Assembly: GCF_027579695.1 (NCBI RefSeq)
Contig: NC_083569.1
Coordinates: 76,619,149-76,683,148 of the forward strand
Reading direction: 5' to 3'
Origin: Neoarius graeffei
Lineage: Eukaryota > Chordata > Actinopteri > Siluriformes > Ariidae
Length of the DNA: 64,000 nucleotides
Shown here one piece after another: positions 32,407 through 42,664 of the stretch. Made by a program: the position numbers and the translations under genes. The stretch's first letter is position 1; each line of letters starts with the position of its first letter. The notes below the pieces were generated by a model that made no database searches, had not been told where the DNA came from, and saw only the letters and a program-made list of their open reading frames with translations.

Positions 32407-33239
32407 ATCTGTGGTTGGTAGAAGAGAGCAACTGGACTTGCTTGAAAAGTCTTGAAGACGTTTCGCCTCTCGTCCGAAAGGCATCATCAGTTCTGTCTGT
32501 CTAATAGGGAGTATCAAGTATTTATCCTCTCATGGATCATAATAGAATCCAAATCAGAATGCTGATGGCTGCATTGAAGGTGGCTGATAGATGTCATAGA
32601 CACCCACCTCTGTTCAGTGATGGTCGTTCCAGGCTGACAAAATTGAACGATCCTCTCTGGCTAAGATGTCTGCCAGTTTTCTGGAAGTCCTCTCATACTC
32701 CCGCACTAGTCGAAGGGAACTCATCCCAAAGTGTGTAGAAACATATCTGTGAAGATACTCAGTCGTCCAGGTACATAGTAATCTGTGGTTGGTAGAAGAG
32801 AGCAACTGGACTTGCTTGAAAAGTCTTGAAGCAAGTCCAGTTGCTCTCTTCTACCAACCACAGATTACTATGTACCTGGACGACTGAGTATCTTCACAGA
32901 TATGTTTCTACACACTTTGGGATGAGTTCCCTTTGACTAGTGCGGGAGTATGAGAGGACTTCCAGAAAACTGGCAGACATCTTAGCCAGAGAGGATCGTT
33001 CAATTTTGTCAGCCTGGAACGACCATCACTGAACAGAGGTGGGTGTCTATGACATCTATCAGCCACCTTCAATGCAGCCATCAGCATTCTGATTTGGATT
33101 CTATTATGATCCATGAGAGGATAAATACTTGATACTCCCTATTAGACAGACAGAACTGATGATGCCTTTCGGACGAGAGGCGAAACGTCTTCAAGACTTT
33201 TCAAGCAAGTCCAGTTGCTCTCTTCTACCAACCACAGAT
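32407..33239. repeat. 833-bp near-perfect palindrome of retroelement 3'-end sequence
   Basis: The two 411-bp arms mirror each other around 32823 with an 11-bp centre and no insertions or deletions (every paired position checked sums to 65646). I saw only one or two mismatches, for example CGAAGGGA near 32712 against its partner near 32932. Each arm carries a 50-bp direct repeat (32407-32457 and 32781-32830 in the left arm). The phrases CAAGCAAGTCCAGTTGCTCT and GAAACGTCTTCAAGAC look like the 3' ends of Penelope-like retroelements, from memory. No reverse transcriptase is present. Confidence 0.9.
33153..33192 (+). ncRNA. hammerhead-ribozyme-like core
   Basis: CTGATGA (33156-33162) is followed by a 7-bp helix II with GGAC loop (33164-33181), then GAAA (33182-33185) and CGTC (33186-33189). 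All conserved hammerhead core bases (CUGAUGA, GAA, A-U closing pair, cleavage after C) are in place. Helix III would be the self-complementary ACGT (33185-33188), which can pair only between two molecules, and helix I is just GAA/TTC (33153-33155 with 33190-33192). Penelope-like elements are known to carry minimal hammerheads. The mirror arm has the same core on the minus strand at 32454-32493. Activity is unproven. Confidence 0.4.
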
Positions 33240-33412
33240 TACTATGTACCTGGACGACTGAGTATCTTCACAGATATGTTTCCACACAGATCAAGCTTCT
33301 TCACTTTTTTTTTTATTTGCATGCCGAGAGTCTTAAGTCATTGGGTTCACAAAAAAAAACCTTAAATGCTCTGCATAATTATATTCCGTCTGCTAATATG
33401 CTTCACAAAACA

Positions 33413-33512
33413 GGTTATGAGGTTATGAGATTTCCAGGCATGTTGAAACAGGAAAAAATATAAACAGGCTATGGGTTTTCCAGGCATGTTGGAGCAGGAA
33501 AAAATATTAACC
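33413..33512. repeat. two-copy 53-bp tandem repeat
   Basis: TTTCCAGGCATGTTG(A/G)A.CAGG followed by AAAAAATAT occurs at about 33430 and 33477. Confidence 0.7.
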
Positions 33513-33945
33513 TGTCAGACACGTGAGTCTACAAAGCTTGGACTGAAAACGTCAGAGAATATCCAAATGTGCGATCTGACAAAGACAAGGCGTGCCTTTT
33601 CCAAATCCAGAGTCTGTTTGCTTCAAGGAATGAAAATGCACTCTCGTTCCATTGCTGTGTGTCATCGTATCAAGATTATTCAAGGGGAGGAAGAATGGAT
33701 AAAGGAATAATGGATTGCATGTTTTTTTTAAATGACAATAAAAGTACAAAATAATCTCTCTGGCAAGTTTTTTACACCTGTTTGTCTAAAGGCATAGACA
33801 GTATAGCATATTTGCATTGTTTTATTGGTTTGCATGACTTTTTAGAACAGCTGGATCCAGCTCTCACTAATAGGGTGCGCAAGGAAGATTTTTTCTTTTT
33901 TTTTTTTCTTTTTTTTTTGGGGGGGGGGGGGGGACATATGATATA

Positions 33946-34447
33946 CAGGATGTTTCAAAAAATTTGATCTCCTTTCACAATCTAATAACTTTGCCAATTC
34001 TCATTCAACTGACCTCAGATTTTAACAGCATGTGTGGAAACAGGTCACAATTTTATGTTGAATGTTTTTTGTTTTTATCTTTTTAGGAATAGAAATGCCA
34101 TTCACTGGAAAAGAAAAGGTGTTTTGTGTGTTAGAGTACGCTCAAACACAGTCAAACAAGACTGTGCAGTGTATGTTTATGAGAGAATTCTCTAAAAATA
34201 CACCAACTACAATGCGGATTTGGACACGGCACAAAAAGTTCAAAGAGGAAGGCTGTCTGTGTGTCTGTGTACATTTGTGAAATCGTTCATGGAATCCACA
34301 TACCTTTGAATTTCTCATTCAAGTTTTGAGGAAAAAATCTTATATTGCTCAACATTAAGCCTGTTCAGTTTCATTCACCTAGACTATAGAGTTTCTGGGA
34401 TTTTACAACTCAAATAATCTCAATTTTTTTTTTTTTGAAACACCCTG
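33946..34447 (+). mobile_element. short mariner-type element with N-terminal transposase stub
   Basis: 502 bp with ends CAGGATGTTTCAAAA and TTTTGAAACACCCTG, flanked by TA (33944-33945, 34448-34449). An ATG at 34095 opens MPFTGKEKVFCVLEYAQTQS and continues to FKEEGCLC, resembling the helix-turn-helix start of a mariner-like transposase family. The DDE domain is deleted. Confidence 0.85.
34095..34280 (+). pseudogene. mariner-like transposase N-terminal stub
   Basis: 61 codons from MPFTGKEKV to a stop at 34278-34280. The motif REFSKNTPTTMRIWTRHKKF fits the second helix-turn-helix segment. No catalytic residues. Confidence 0.7.
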
Positions 34448-34479
34448 TATATGACTTTTTTTCTCTCTCTCTTCCCCTT

Positions 34480-34498
34480 GGGTGGGTGGGTGGGTGGG
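34480..34498 (+). other. G-quadruplex-forming tract
   Basis: Five GGG runs separated by single T bases (GGGTGGGTGGGTGGGTGGG), the arrangement that forms very stable parallel quadruplexes. Confidence 0.85.
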
Positions 34499-34625
34499 CC
34501 AGCCTTATGATTGGGTGGGCCAGCCCCCCACCCCATAGAGTCGGGACCACGTTTTAGAATTGTTTTCTGTTCTACGAGAAACAAAATTAGAAGGGAATTG
34601 GGACAGCTTGAACATCTGCAGCCTA

Positions 34626-34953
34626 TAGAAAGTCAAACGGGATGAAAAAAAATCGAATTTATCAATGCAAGTACATTTGGAATAGAAATGTATCCTTCTT
34701 TTTTGTTTGCTTTGTCCTTGGGTTTTGGGTTGTTGTTTTTTTGTGGGGGTTTTTGCATAAAAACACAAATCTGTCCTTCAGATGATTTTTTTCCTTTTAC
34801 ATGTACAACCATTCTGCACCAAAACACACACATTTGTTTCACTATCCCTGTGAGGACCTTCCATTAACATTATTATTATTGCAGTTAATTAATGCTGTGC
34901 CGACACCTCATCCTAACCTTAACCTCAGTCATGAAAAGGAAACTTTTTGGCTC

Positions 34954-35016
<63 letters not shown>

Positions 35017-35532
35017 CATCTATCTATCACGGGCGATTGCTCTAAGACAACGAGGGAGGCTCAGCCTCCTCTAAAAATGACGAACATAGAAAGTCAAACG
35101 GGATGAAAAAAAATCTAATTTATCAATGCAAGTACATTTGGAATAGAAATGTATCCTTCTTTTTTGTTTGCTTTGTCCTTGGGTTTTGGGTTGTTGTTTT
35201 TTTGTGGGGGTTTTTGCATAAAAACACAAATCTGTCCTTCAGATGATTTTTTTCCTTTTAGATGTACAACCATTCTGCACTAAAACACACACATTTGTTT
35301 CACTATCCCTGTGAGGACCTTCCATTGACATAATTATTATTGCAGTTAATTAATGCTGTGCTGACACCTCATCCTAACCTTAACCTCAGTCATGAAAAGG
35401 AAACTTTTCGGCTCATCCATCCATCCATCCATCTATCTATCTATCTATCCATCCATCCATCCATCCATCCATCATGGGCGATTGCTCTAAGACAACGAGG
35501 GAGGCTCAGCCTCCTCTAAAAATGACGAACAT
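34626..35532. repeat. 461-bp tandem duplication including a transposon end
   Basis: 34626-35086 and 35087-35532 are near-identical (same AGAAAGTCAAACGGG start, same CTAT/CCAT microsatellite position). Each copy finishes with the first 58-60 bp of a hAT element (CACGGGCGATTGCTCTAAG at 35028, CATGGGCGATTGC at 35473). Only the second continues into the full element. Confidence 0.92.
34957..35027. repeat. (CTAT)n microsatellite
   Basis: About 17 units abutting the partial hAT end; the homologous tract in unit 2 (35408-35472) is mixed CCAT/CTAT. Confidence 0.95.
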
Positions 35533-37002
35533 TGAATCATAGAAATATATGTGCTCAACCCAACCACAGTGCGAAATCATTCCGTTATAACTTTCCCCAG
35601 TTCGCCTAATGTGTGCGTGAGTTTTTCCCCCTCGTGACAGCGCGATGCAGCCCAGCCTCAGTGGACTTTAATGGCATTTGGGAGCTATGCGCTTTCAATC
35701 TCAAAAGGCAAGACGGTTATTGGACAAATACTGAGAAAACACCCACCCACGGAGTCTCACGGACTCCCAGCCTCAGTGGACTTCAATGGCATTTGGGAGC
35801 TATGCGCTTTTCAATCTCAAAATGCAAGACGATTATTGGACAAATACTGCGAAAATGCCCGCCTACAGACTCCGAGCCTCACATGGGAGGGACATGGCAG
35901 TTTCCGTGAGGAGACTGGTGATTGGTGAAAGCGGCCGGATATTTTCTTTGATTGACAGCTCGTTTCAACTTTCGACAGGCAGCGGTGAATTTCAGTTCAG
36001 TCCCATCCAGATTCGCAAGTGCTGTGGTGTATTGTAAGAGATCAGCTTACATTTCGATTTCATTCATTACATACGGTTTCTACCAGCTTTTTTAGTTTGG
36101 ATATATTTTCATTGTAAATAAAGTGTAAATATAGTGTTGTCAAGTTTGCTATCTTAGTTCCAGAAATTTCGTTTATTTGAGTGACTGAACTTGAACTTGA
36201 GGGGGCTAGTCAGCTAGCAAGAAAGCTGCGCACGGATGCCAAGCATTGCTGATTTAATTTTGGCAAAGCCATTTGCCAGTCTTCCTTTCGAGGAAAAAAT
36301 TAAAATTAAAGAGCAGGGTAGACCAATGCCTCAAACTGACTTGGTGAAAAAGGTAGGGAATAATACTCGTTCCTTTCAGCTCTCCTGGTACGAGAAAGTG
36401 AATTGGCTAACAGCAAGTGACCCACATCAACAACAGTAAATAGGCTACTTTAGTAATATGTCATGGATGGACCAAAAATATAGAATCTATTTAAAATGTT
36501 TATGCTGAGTATATTATATTGGAATATATATTTTTCTGGATATGAATTAAACACAGCTACAATTTGGAAAACATTTTTAAACAAAAACACAGCCGAGAAC
36601 ATTTCACACTACAGACCTGGATTAAAAGTGAAGGGTTATCAAAATTGTCAATAAAACATTTCTCAGTCAAAATAAGTAAAATATAGGGAAAGTGTCATTG
36701 AATGCTGAGGTTCCTGACAAAGAGCTGCTTTCAATAATGATCACTTTTTAAACAACATGCCACAATTTTAAAATATAAAATGTTAAAATATACCCCCCCC
36801 CCCCCAAACACCACCATCATGTATATTGGACAGTAGGCTAATGGGCCAAAAGAACCTGTTATTTCACAGTTTGTGATGCTGCCAACAATCAGCCAGATCA
36901 GAGGCAAGAGTATGGGCAAAACTGATGTGTTTTTTCTTTTAAAATCTGGAAATATCGTAACCGACCAGCCTCCCCTGTTTGAAAGACTACCAGCCGCCAC
37001 TG
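35473..37002 (+). mobile_element. non-autonomous hAT element, copy 1 of an inverted pair
   Basis: Ends CATGGGCGATTGCTCTAAG and (reversed) CAGTGGCGGCTGGTAGTC. Inserted in a CTAT microsatellite, so an 8-bp CTATCTAT duplication is plausible (flank of the partial copy at 35028 and 37003-37010). A subterminal tandem pair of about 110 bp (around 35650-35760 and 35770-35880) shares GGCATTTGGGAGCTATGCGC. It carries a short TTF-like coding stub. A second copy lies inverted at 39678-41197. Confidence 0.88.
36236..36439 (+). pseudogene. hAT (TTF/ZMYM1-like) transposase N-terminal fragment
   Basis: 67 codons starting MPSIADLILAKPFASLPFEE; the motif RSFQLSWYEKVNWLTAS matches the start of the TTF-type zinc-finger module in hAT proteins. 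The stop follows DPHQQQ. The downstream zinc ligands and catalytic domain are missing. An almost identical frame is at 40099-40302 on the minus strand. Confidence 0.7.

Positions 37003-37066
<64 letters not shown>
37003..37066. repeat. (CTAT)n microsatellite
   Basis: About 16 units directly after the right end of the hAT element. Confidence 0.95.
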
Positions 37067-37067
<1 letters not shown>

Positions 37068-37095
37068 GTTTAAAAAACACAACAGCAATTTCCTT

Positions 37096-37173
37096 ATGGG
37101 GACCATCCAAATGTCCCCACAAGGTTGAAATTGTCAGATTTTACGATCCTTGTGGGGACATTTGGTCCCCAGT
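37096..37173. repeat. imperfect hairpin
   Basis: AATGTCCCCACAAGG (about 37110-37125) faces CCTTGTGGGGACATT (about 37149-37163), and both extend to GGGGACC. Typical of a small MITE-like fish repeat. Confidence 0.75.
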
Positions 37174-37199
37174 AGTATATAAAAACATGTGCATGTGCA

Positions 37200-37991
37200 C
37201 ACACACACACACACAGGAACTCTTAACCCAACATGACAAAGCAGCTTCTTCTCCTAGTGTTACAACTTAAGAGTAAAAGAGTTAACGTTCTTTACGTCTT
37301 CACCTGTTGCATACGTCACTTCATGGAACACCCCTTGATTTCACATAAACATGAAAGGACAACTCAGCCCACACACCACATCCAGGCTATAAATTCTCCA
37401 GATGGATGATAAAAGGAGCTCTGTTGCCCTCTGCTGGTTTTAACCAAGATCAAAACACAACTCTTGCAATAAAGAGAGAGGACTCTCAATAAACACTTTG
37501 TAGGCTTTGGTGTGTTGATTACAGCTGACATTTGTCTGTTCATCTTGTCCGCACCTGTTTTGACTTTGAGGAACATCAGTGACTGTAAAGCTCATTTTAA
37601 ATAAGATTAACATCAGAAACCAGTCTCTAATTCAATAAAGCATGGATCAAATAACCTCAAACAGACCTCCCATGTCTGCTGCCTTCAGCTGTTCCCTTGG
37701 TCCATTTTTAGCAAATTTATAATACTACCTTAGAAAATCCCACTCGCCATTAATTAAATTGTATTGTCCATAGTTGCATACAATACATGTTAAAAGTGAT
37801 TTAGTTTTTAATAGATAGGGTGATTTTACAATGACGTGAACATAGAACTAAAAAAAAAAAGCCTTTGTTATTAACAACGATTATCACAACACAATGTGGA
37901 GTGGCCTAAGAAAACCCTTCACATGATGAAGCATTTTGTTTCTTCTCATTTACACTAAGTTTATTATGTACTGCAATCTTTTAGCACTCAT
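37200..37991. other. no gene recognised
   Basis: Starts with a (CA)n tract at 37199-37215; the rest is AT-rich with no supported feature. Confidence 0.4.
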
Positions 37992-38003
37992 GATTTTCGA
38001 TTA

Positions 38004-38383
38004 GGGCAGCACGGTGGTGTAGTGGTTAGCACTGTCGCCTCACAGCAAGAAGGTCCGGGTTCGAGCCTCGTGGCTGGCGAGGGCCTTTCTGTGTAGAGTT
38101 TGCATGTTCTCCCCGTGTCCCCGTGTCCGCGTGGGTTTCCTCCGGGTGCTCCAGTTTCCCCCACAGAACAAAGACATGCAGGTTAGGTTAACTGGTGACT
38201 CTAAATTGAGCGTAGGTGTGAATGTGAGTGTGAATGGTTGTCTGTGTCTATGTGTCAGCCCTGTGATGACCTGGCGACTTGTCCAGGGTGTACCCTGCCT
38301 TTCACCCGTAGTCAGCTGGGATAGGCTCCAGCTTGCCTGCGACCCTGTAGAACAGGATAAAGTGGCTAGAGATAATGGGATGA
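38004..38383 (+). mobile_element. tRNA-derived SINE, copy 9
   Basis: Full-length, with 12-bp repeat GATTTTCGATTA (37992-38003, 38384-38395). Carries a small CCCCGTGTCC duplication. Confidence 0.94.
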
Positions 38384-38395
38384 GATTTTCGATTA

Positions 38396-39669
38396 ACTTG
38401 AGTGACCAGCTTATTGTGTATACCTAAGCAGATAATAAATGCACAAAGGAATGTAAATGAAAACAACATTTCATGATGTGAAGAGTTCTCTAAAATGACA
38501 CAGAAATATAACAAAAACAAATATTAGTGCAGTGGTATTACCGTATCTGCTGACTCAGCCAGTAACCGCAGTTTTAGGTAAGAAATAAATTTCTGAAAAT
38601 ATTAAGTGGAAATGTAAAAATCCTGTTCATGAGAGAGATTCCTGTTTTTGATGTCATAATGTGTGGAAATTATGAATTAAACTTTATCACAGTATTAAAC
38701 TTTATCAATTAAACTTTATCAGAGGATGGACATGAAAAATAAGCTTTGCATATGGCTTGCTACTATCCACACTTTCAGATATCCGCATTAGAGTTTGGAA
38801 ATTATTCTATTCACATTCACTGGATATGAGCAATCGTGCGCTCTGATTGGCTACTCTGCTACTAGGATATCAGCTCATATACCATGAGTAGAGAAAAGCA
38901 AAATGGCGGAGCGTGTTGCTGAACCAACTGAGGGTGAAATAAAAACTCTACTCGACCCACCAGCCCAAAAAAGATTACAAAATATGGAATAAAAGTATTT
39001 GATGGGAAGAACTTTTTTTTTCAAGAATTATTATTACAGCATTTTTCACAAATTGCTACTGTCATTTCATTGGTTTGTTTATATTTTAAGTGGACAATAT
39101 TTTGTCGGAGGTTTTGTATAAAGTTTTTATTTCTCGAGTTTGCAAAAAATAAAAGTAAAAATGCTCCGTTTCTCAAAATCCAGTGAATGTGGTTAGGATA
39201 AAACAGTTACTCCACTCAATCTTGTCATATATGGCTTATAGCCAGCTCGGCCATCAGCTCATGTACGACTCAATTTCATGGAATAACTGTTAATTATTTT
39301 TTTCGCGGTCTGGTTTCCATCAAATCCTGTGCTCTGATTGGCTGGCGAGCAGGTCCGTATCCTACGGTACCCCAGTTACGGACCTCTGGCAACTTGCTCA
39401 TTCACAACAACAACAAACATAGTAGCAATTTTTGTCATCATTTATCTTTTTTATAAGATTTATTTATAAGATTTTTATCAAAAATCTTATACATTTTTGC
39501 CAGCATTTCTCAGCATAATAGCATTAATTTTACAGCATGGATAGTGATAGTGACAGTCTTCACAGTGAAAGCGAGTTTTACTACCCTGAGGAAGAAGAAA
39601 TAAAAGAAAACATTTCAGGAGAAAGCTAAAAACCTCTAGCTTGCTAACGCCGAGCAAAAACATGGCTGA
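38396..39669. other. decayed repeat DNA hosting hAT copy 2
   Basis: Two similar phrases, TGCGCTCTGATTGGCTA (about 38837) and TGTGCTCTGATTGGCTG (about 39330), suggest inverted or duplicated element parts. A short frame MDSDSDSLHSESEFYYPEEE at 39538 ends after 30 codons. A dyad GGTCCGTA/TACGGACC spans 39351-39382. Possibly one older TIR element; family not identified. Confidence 0.4.
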
Positions 39670-40098
39670 ATCCTAAACAGTGGCAGCTGGTAGTCTTTCA
39701 AACAGGGGAGGCTGGTCGGTTACGATATTTCCAGATTTTAAAAGAAAAAAAACACATCAGTTTTGCCCATACTCTTGCCTCTGATCTGGCTGATTGTTGG
39801 CAGGGTCACAAACTGTGAAATAACAGGTTCTTTTGGCCCATTAGCCTACTGTCCAATATACATGATGGTGGTGTTGGGGGGGAGGGGTATATTTTAACAT
39901 TTTATATTTTAAAATTGTGGCATGTTGTTTAAAAATTGACCTCGGCTGTGTTTTTGTTTAAAAATGTTTTCCAAATTGTAGCTGTGTTTAATTCATATCC
40001 AGAAAAACATATATTCCAATATAATATACTCAGCATAAACATTTTAAATAGATTCTATATTTTTGGTCCATGCATGACATATTACTAAAGTAGCCTAT

Positions 40099-40302
40099 TT
40101 ACTGTTGTTGATGTGGGTCACTTGCTGTTAGCCAATTCACTTTCTCGTACCAGGAGAGCTGAAAGGAATGAGTATTATTCCCTACCTTTTTCACCAAGTC
40201 AATTTGAGGCGTTGGTCTACCCTCCTCTTTAATTTTAATTTTTTCCTCGAAAGGAAGACTGGCAAATGGCTTCGCCAAAATTAAATCAGCAATGCTTGGC
40301 AT
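40099..40302 (-). pseudogene. hAT (TTF/ZMYM1-like) N-terminal fragment, second copy
   Basis: 67 codons nearly identical to 36236-36439 (differences such as KEEGRPTPQID for KEQGRPMPQTD). That both stubs stay open at the same length suggests recent spread, or that the frame is the first exon of the parent gene. Confidence 0.7.
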
Positions 40303-40539
40303 CCGTGCGCAGCTTTCTTGCTAGCTGACTAGCCCCCTCAAGTTCAAGTTCAGTCATTCAAATAAACGAAATTTCTGGAACTAAGATAGCAAACTTGCAA
40401 CACTATATTTACACTTTATTTACAATGAAAATATATACAAACTAAAAAAGCTGGTAGAAACCGTATGTAATGAATGAAATGTAAGCCGATCTCTTACAAT
40501 ACACCACAGCACTTGCGAATCCGCATGGGACTGAACTGA

Positions 40540-40630
40540 TATTGCCAGATACTGCTGACGTTATCCAGCCCAAAATATGTTCAAAACCCGCCAAAATGCA
40601 CTTAAAACCGCCCAATCTGGCAACACTGTA
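40540..40630. mobile_element. ~90-bp MITE inserted in hAT copy 2
   Basis: Absent from copy 1 at the equivalent site. Its ends are inverted: TTGCCAGATACTG against CAATCTGGCAACACTG. No coding capacity. Confidence 0.75.
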
Positions 40631-41205
40631 CCGCTGCCTGTCTATAGTTGAAACGAGCTGTCAATCAAAGAAAATATCTGGCCGCTTTCACCAATCACCA
40701 GTCTCCTCGCGGAAACTGCCATGTCCCTCCCATGTGAGGCTCAGAGTCCGTGGGCAGACATTTTCGCAGTATTTGTCCAATAACCGTCTTGCATTTTGAG
40801 ATTGAAAAGTGCATAGCTCCCAAATGCCGTTGACGTCCACTGAGGCTGGGAGTCCGTGAGACTCCGTGGGCGGGCATTTTCGCAGTATTTGTCCAATAAT
40901 CGTCTTGCATTTTGAGATTGACAAGCACATAGCTCCCAATACACTGAGGCTGGGCTGCATCGCGCCGTCATGAGGGGGAAAAACTCACGCACACATTAGG
41001 CGAACTGGGGAAAGTAATAAGGGAATGATTTCGCACTGTAGTTGGGTTGAGCACATATATTTCTATGATTCTGGATCTGAAATAGCAATGTTATAAGGTC
41101 GGCTATAACATAAGCCTAGCGCAATTCATCCTACATGATGTTTGTCATTTTTAGAGGAGGCTGAGCCTCCCTCGTTGTCTTAGAGCAATTGCCCGTGATC
41201 CTGAA

Positions 41206-41615
41206 TGACTCCTATTTGTATAAATAGGGGACTACATAGGTGGCAAAATGTAGTTTTTTTCCTGCCATGGAAGTGCACTTGTATACCAAGGAGGAAGCCA
41301 TTTGCATTACAGCCGTGAATGAGGATTCAAAATGGCAGCTTGGCTAAGTTTTCCCTTTTGGGCGCTCTCATTTTCTGTTAGAATTTGGTAAAGAAAAAAA
41401 TAAATATATTATTTACCAGCTTAAGGTCGGACCATATGGTGAAATACCGTGACCTTGGCCTTGAATACTGACCTCGGCCCAGAGGGCCTCGCTCAGTACT
41501 TTCAAGACCTTGGTCACGGTATTTCACAATATGGACCTCCCAGCTGGTAAATAACATATATGTATCCCACATGGATATGGTGGTCCCTCTATTAATCTGA
41601 ACACAAAGTTTTAAC
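41206..41615. other. spacer with long hairpin
   Basis: No gene. 41409-41554 is a 146-bp imperfect palindrome, TTATTTACCAGC to GCTGGTAAATAA with GTGAAATACCGTGACC facing GGTCACGGTATTTCAC, probably a foldback MITE. Confidence 0.7.
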
Positions 41616-41628
41616 ATGATGCAAACAT

Positions 41629-41793
41629 CTCATCTCATTATCTTGAGCCGCTTTATCCTGTTCTACCTGGGTCGCAGGCAAGCTGGAGCCTATCCCAGCT
41701 GACTATGGGCGAAAGGCGGGATACACCCTGGACAAGTCACCAGGTCATCACAGGGCTGACACATAGACACAGACAACCATTCACACTCACATT
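41629..41793 (-). mobile_element. tRNA-derived SINE, copy 10, 5'-truncated
   Basis: Body-tail piece bracketed by ATGATGCAAACAT (41616-41628, 41794-41806), so truncated at insertion. Confidence 0.9.
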
Positions 41794-42103
41794 ATGATGC
41801 AAACATGCTTTTGGGAAACTTTCCACTGACATATTGTGGCAATCCATGTGGTCAGTCATGGTGACCAGTATGGCACTAATGACAGGGCAAAGTGTAAAAC
41901 TCAGCATCCTGAATAAAAGTAGCCTGTCTCTTATTTGGTTAAGTCATTGTGATTGGACTTGCAATCAGTGAGGAAACATTGTGATTGGATAAAATTTCTC
42001 AGATGAGTGCCCAAACATCTTCAGAAACTTGGTTAAATTCTAAGATATATTATTAAGGGATGTTCATCATGACCGAGATGGCTAAAATTCTCAATATACA
42101 TGT

Positions 42104-42479
42104 CCATCCATCCATCCATCCATCCATTATCTGTAGCCGCTTATCCTGTTCTACAGGGTCGCAGGCAAGCTGGAGCCTATCCCAGCTGACTATGGGCGAG
42201 AGGCGGGGTACACCCTGGACAAGTCGCCAGGTTATCGCAGGGCTGACACAGAGACAAACAACCATTCACACTCACACCTACAGTCAATTTAGAGCCACCA
42301 ATTAGCCTAGCCTGCATGTCTTTGGACTGGGGGAAACCGGAACACCCGGAGGAAACCCACGCAGACACGGGGAGAACATGCAAACTCCACACAGAAAGGC
42401 CCTCGTCGGCCGCTGGGCTCGAACCCAGGACCTTCTTGTTGTGAGGCGATAATGCTAACCACTGCACCACCATGCCACC
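42104..42479 (-). mobile_element. tRNA-derived SINE, copy 11 (ATGG-tail type)
   Basis: Full-length, with a CCATCCATCC-type end rather than ATCTCATCTC. 14-bp repeat CTCAATATACATGT (42090-42103, 42480-42493). Confidence 0.93.
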
Positions 42480-42664
42480 CTCAATATACATGTGTACATA
42501 TTTATTCAGGACATAGAATCAGCATATATTATCATACTAATGCTGGGAGGGAGGTCAACTATATTTGCCACCATAATCATATTTAAGAGCAAGTTTGTCA
42601 GTAAATTACACTGCAAGCCCACTATAATGAACTGTTACTACAAACTTTAGCATAAAATGAACTA

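Larger units (their letters stand above)
39678..41197 (-). mobile_element. non-autonomous hAT element, copy 2 (inverted)
   Basis: Same family as 35473-37002 in opposite orientation. Ends CAGTGGCAGCTGGTAGTC and GAGCAATTGCCCGTG, with an 8-bp duplication ATCCTAAA/ATCCTGAA (39670-39677, 41198-41205; one mismatch). It carries an extra 90-bp insertion at 40540-40630. Confidence 0.9.

Noticed and set aside
32532-33114. Paired 68-codon frames in the palindrome (MDHNRIQIRMLMAALKVADR) as a duplicated gene
   Set aside because: Mirror copies of retroelement 3'-end sequence; no homology to a protein recognised and the opposite strand fits the element better.
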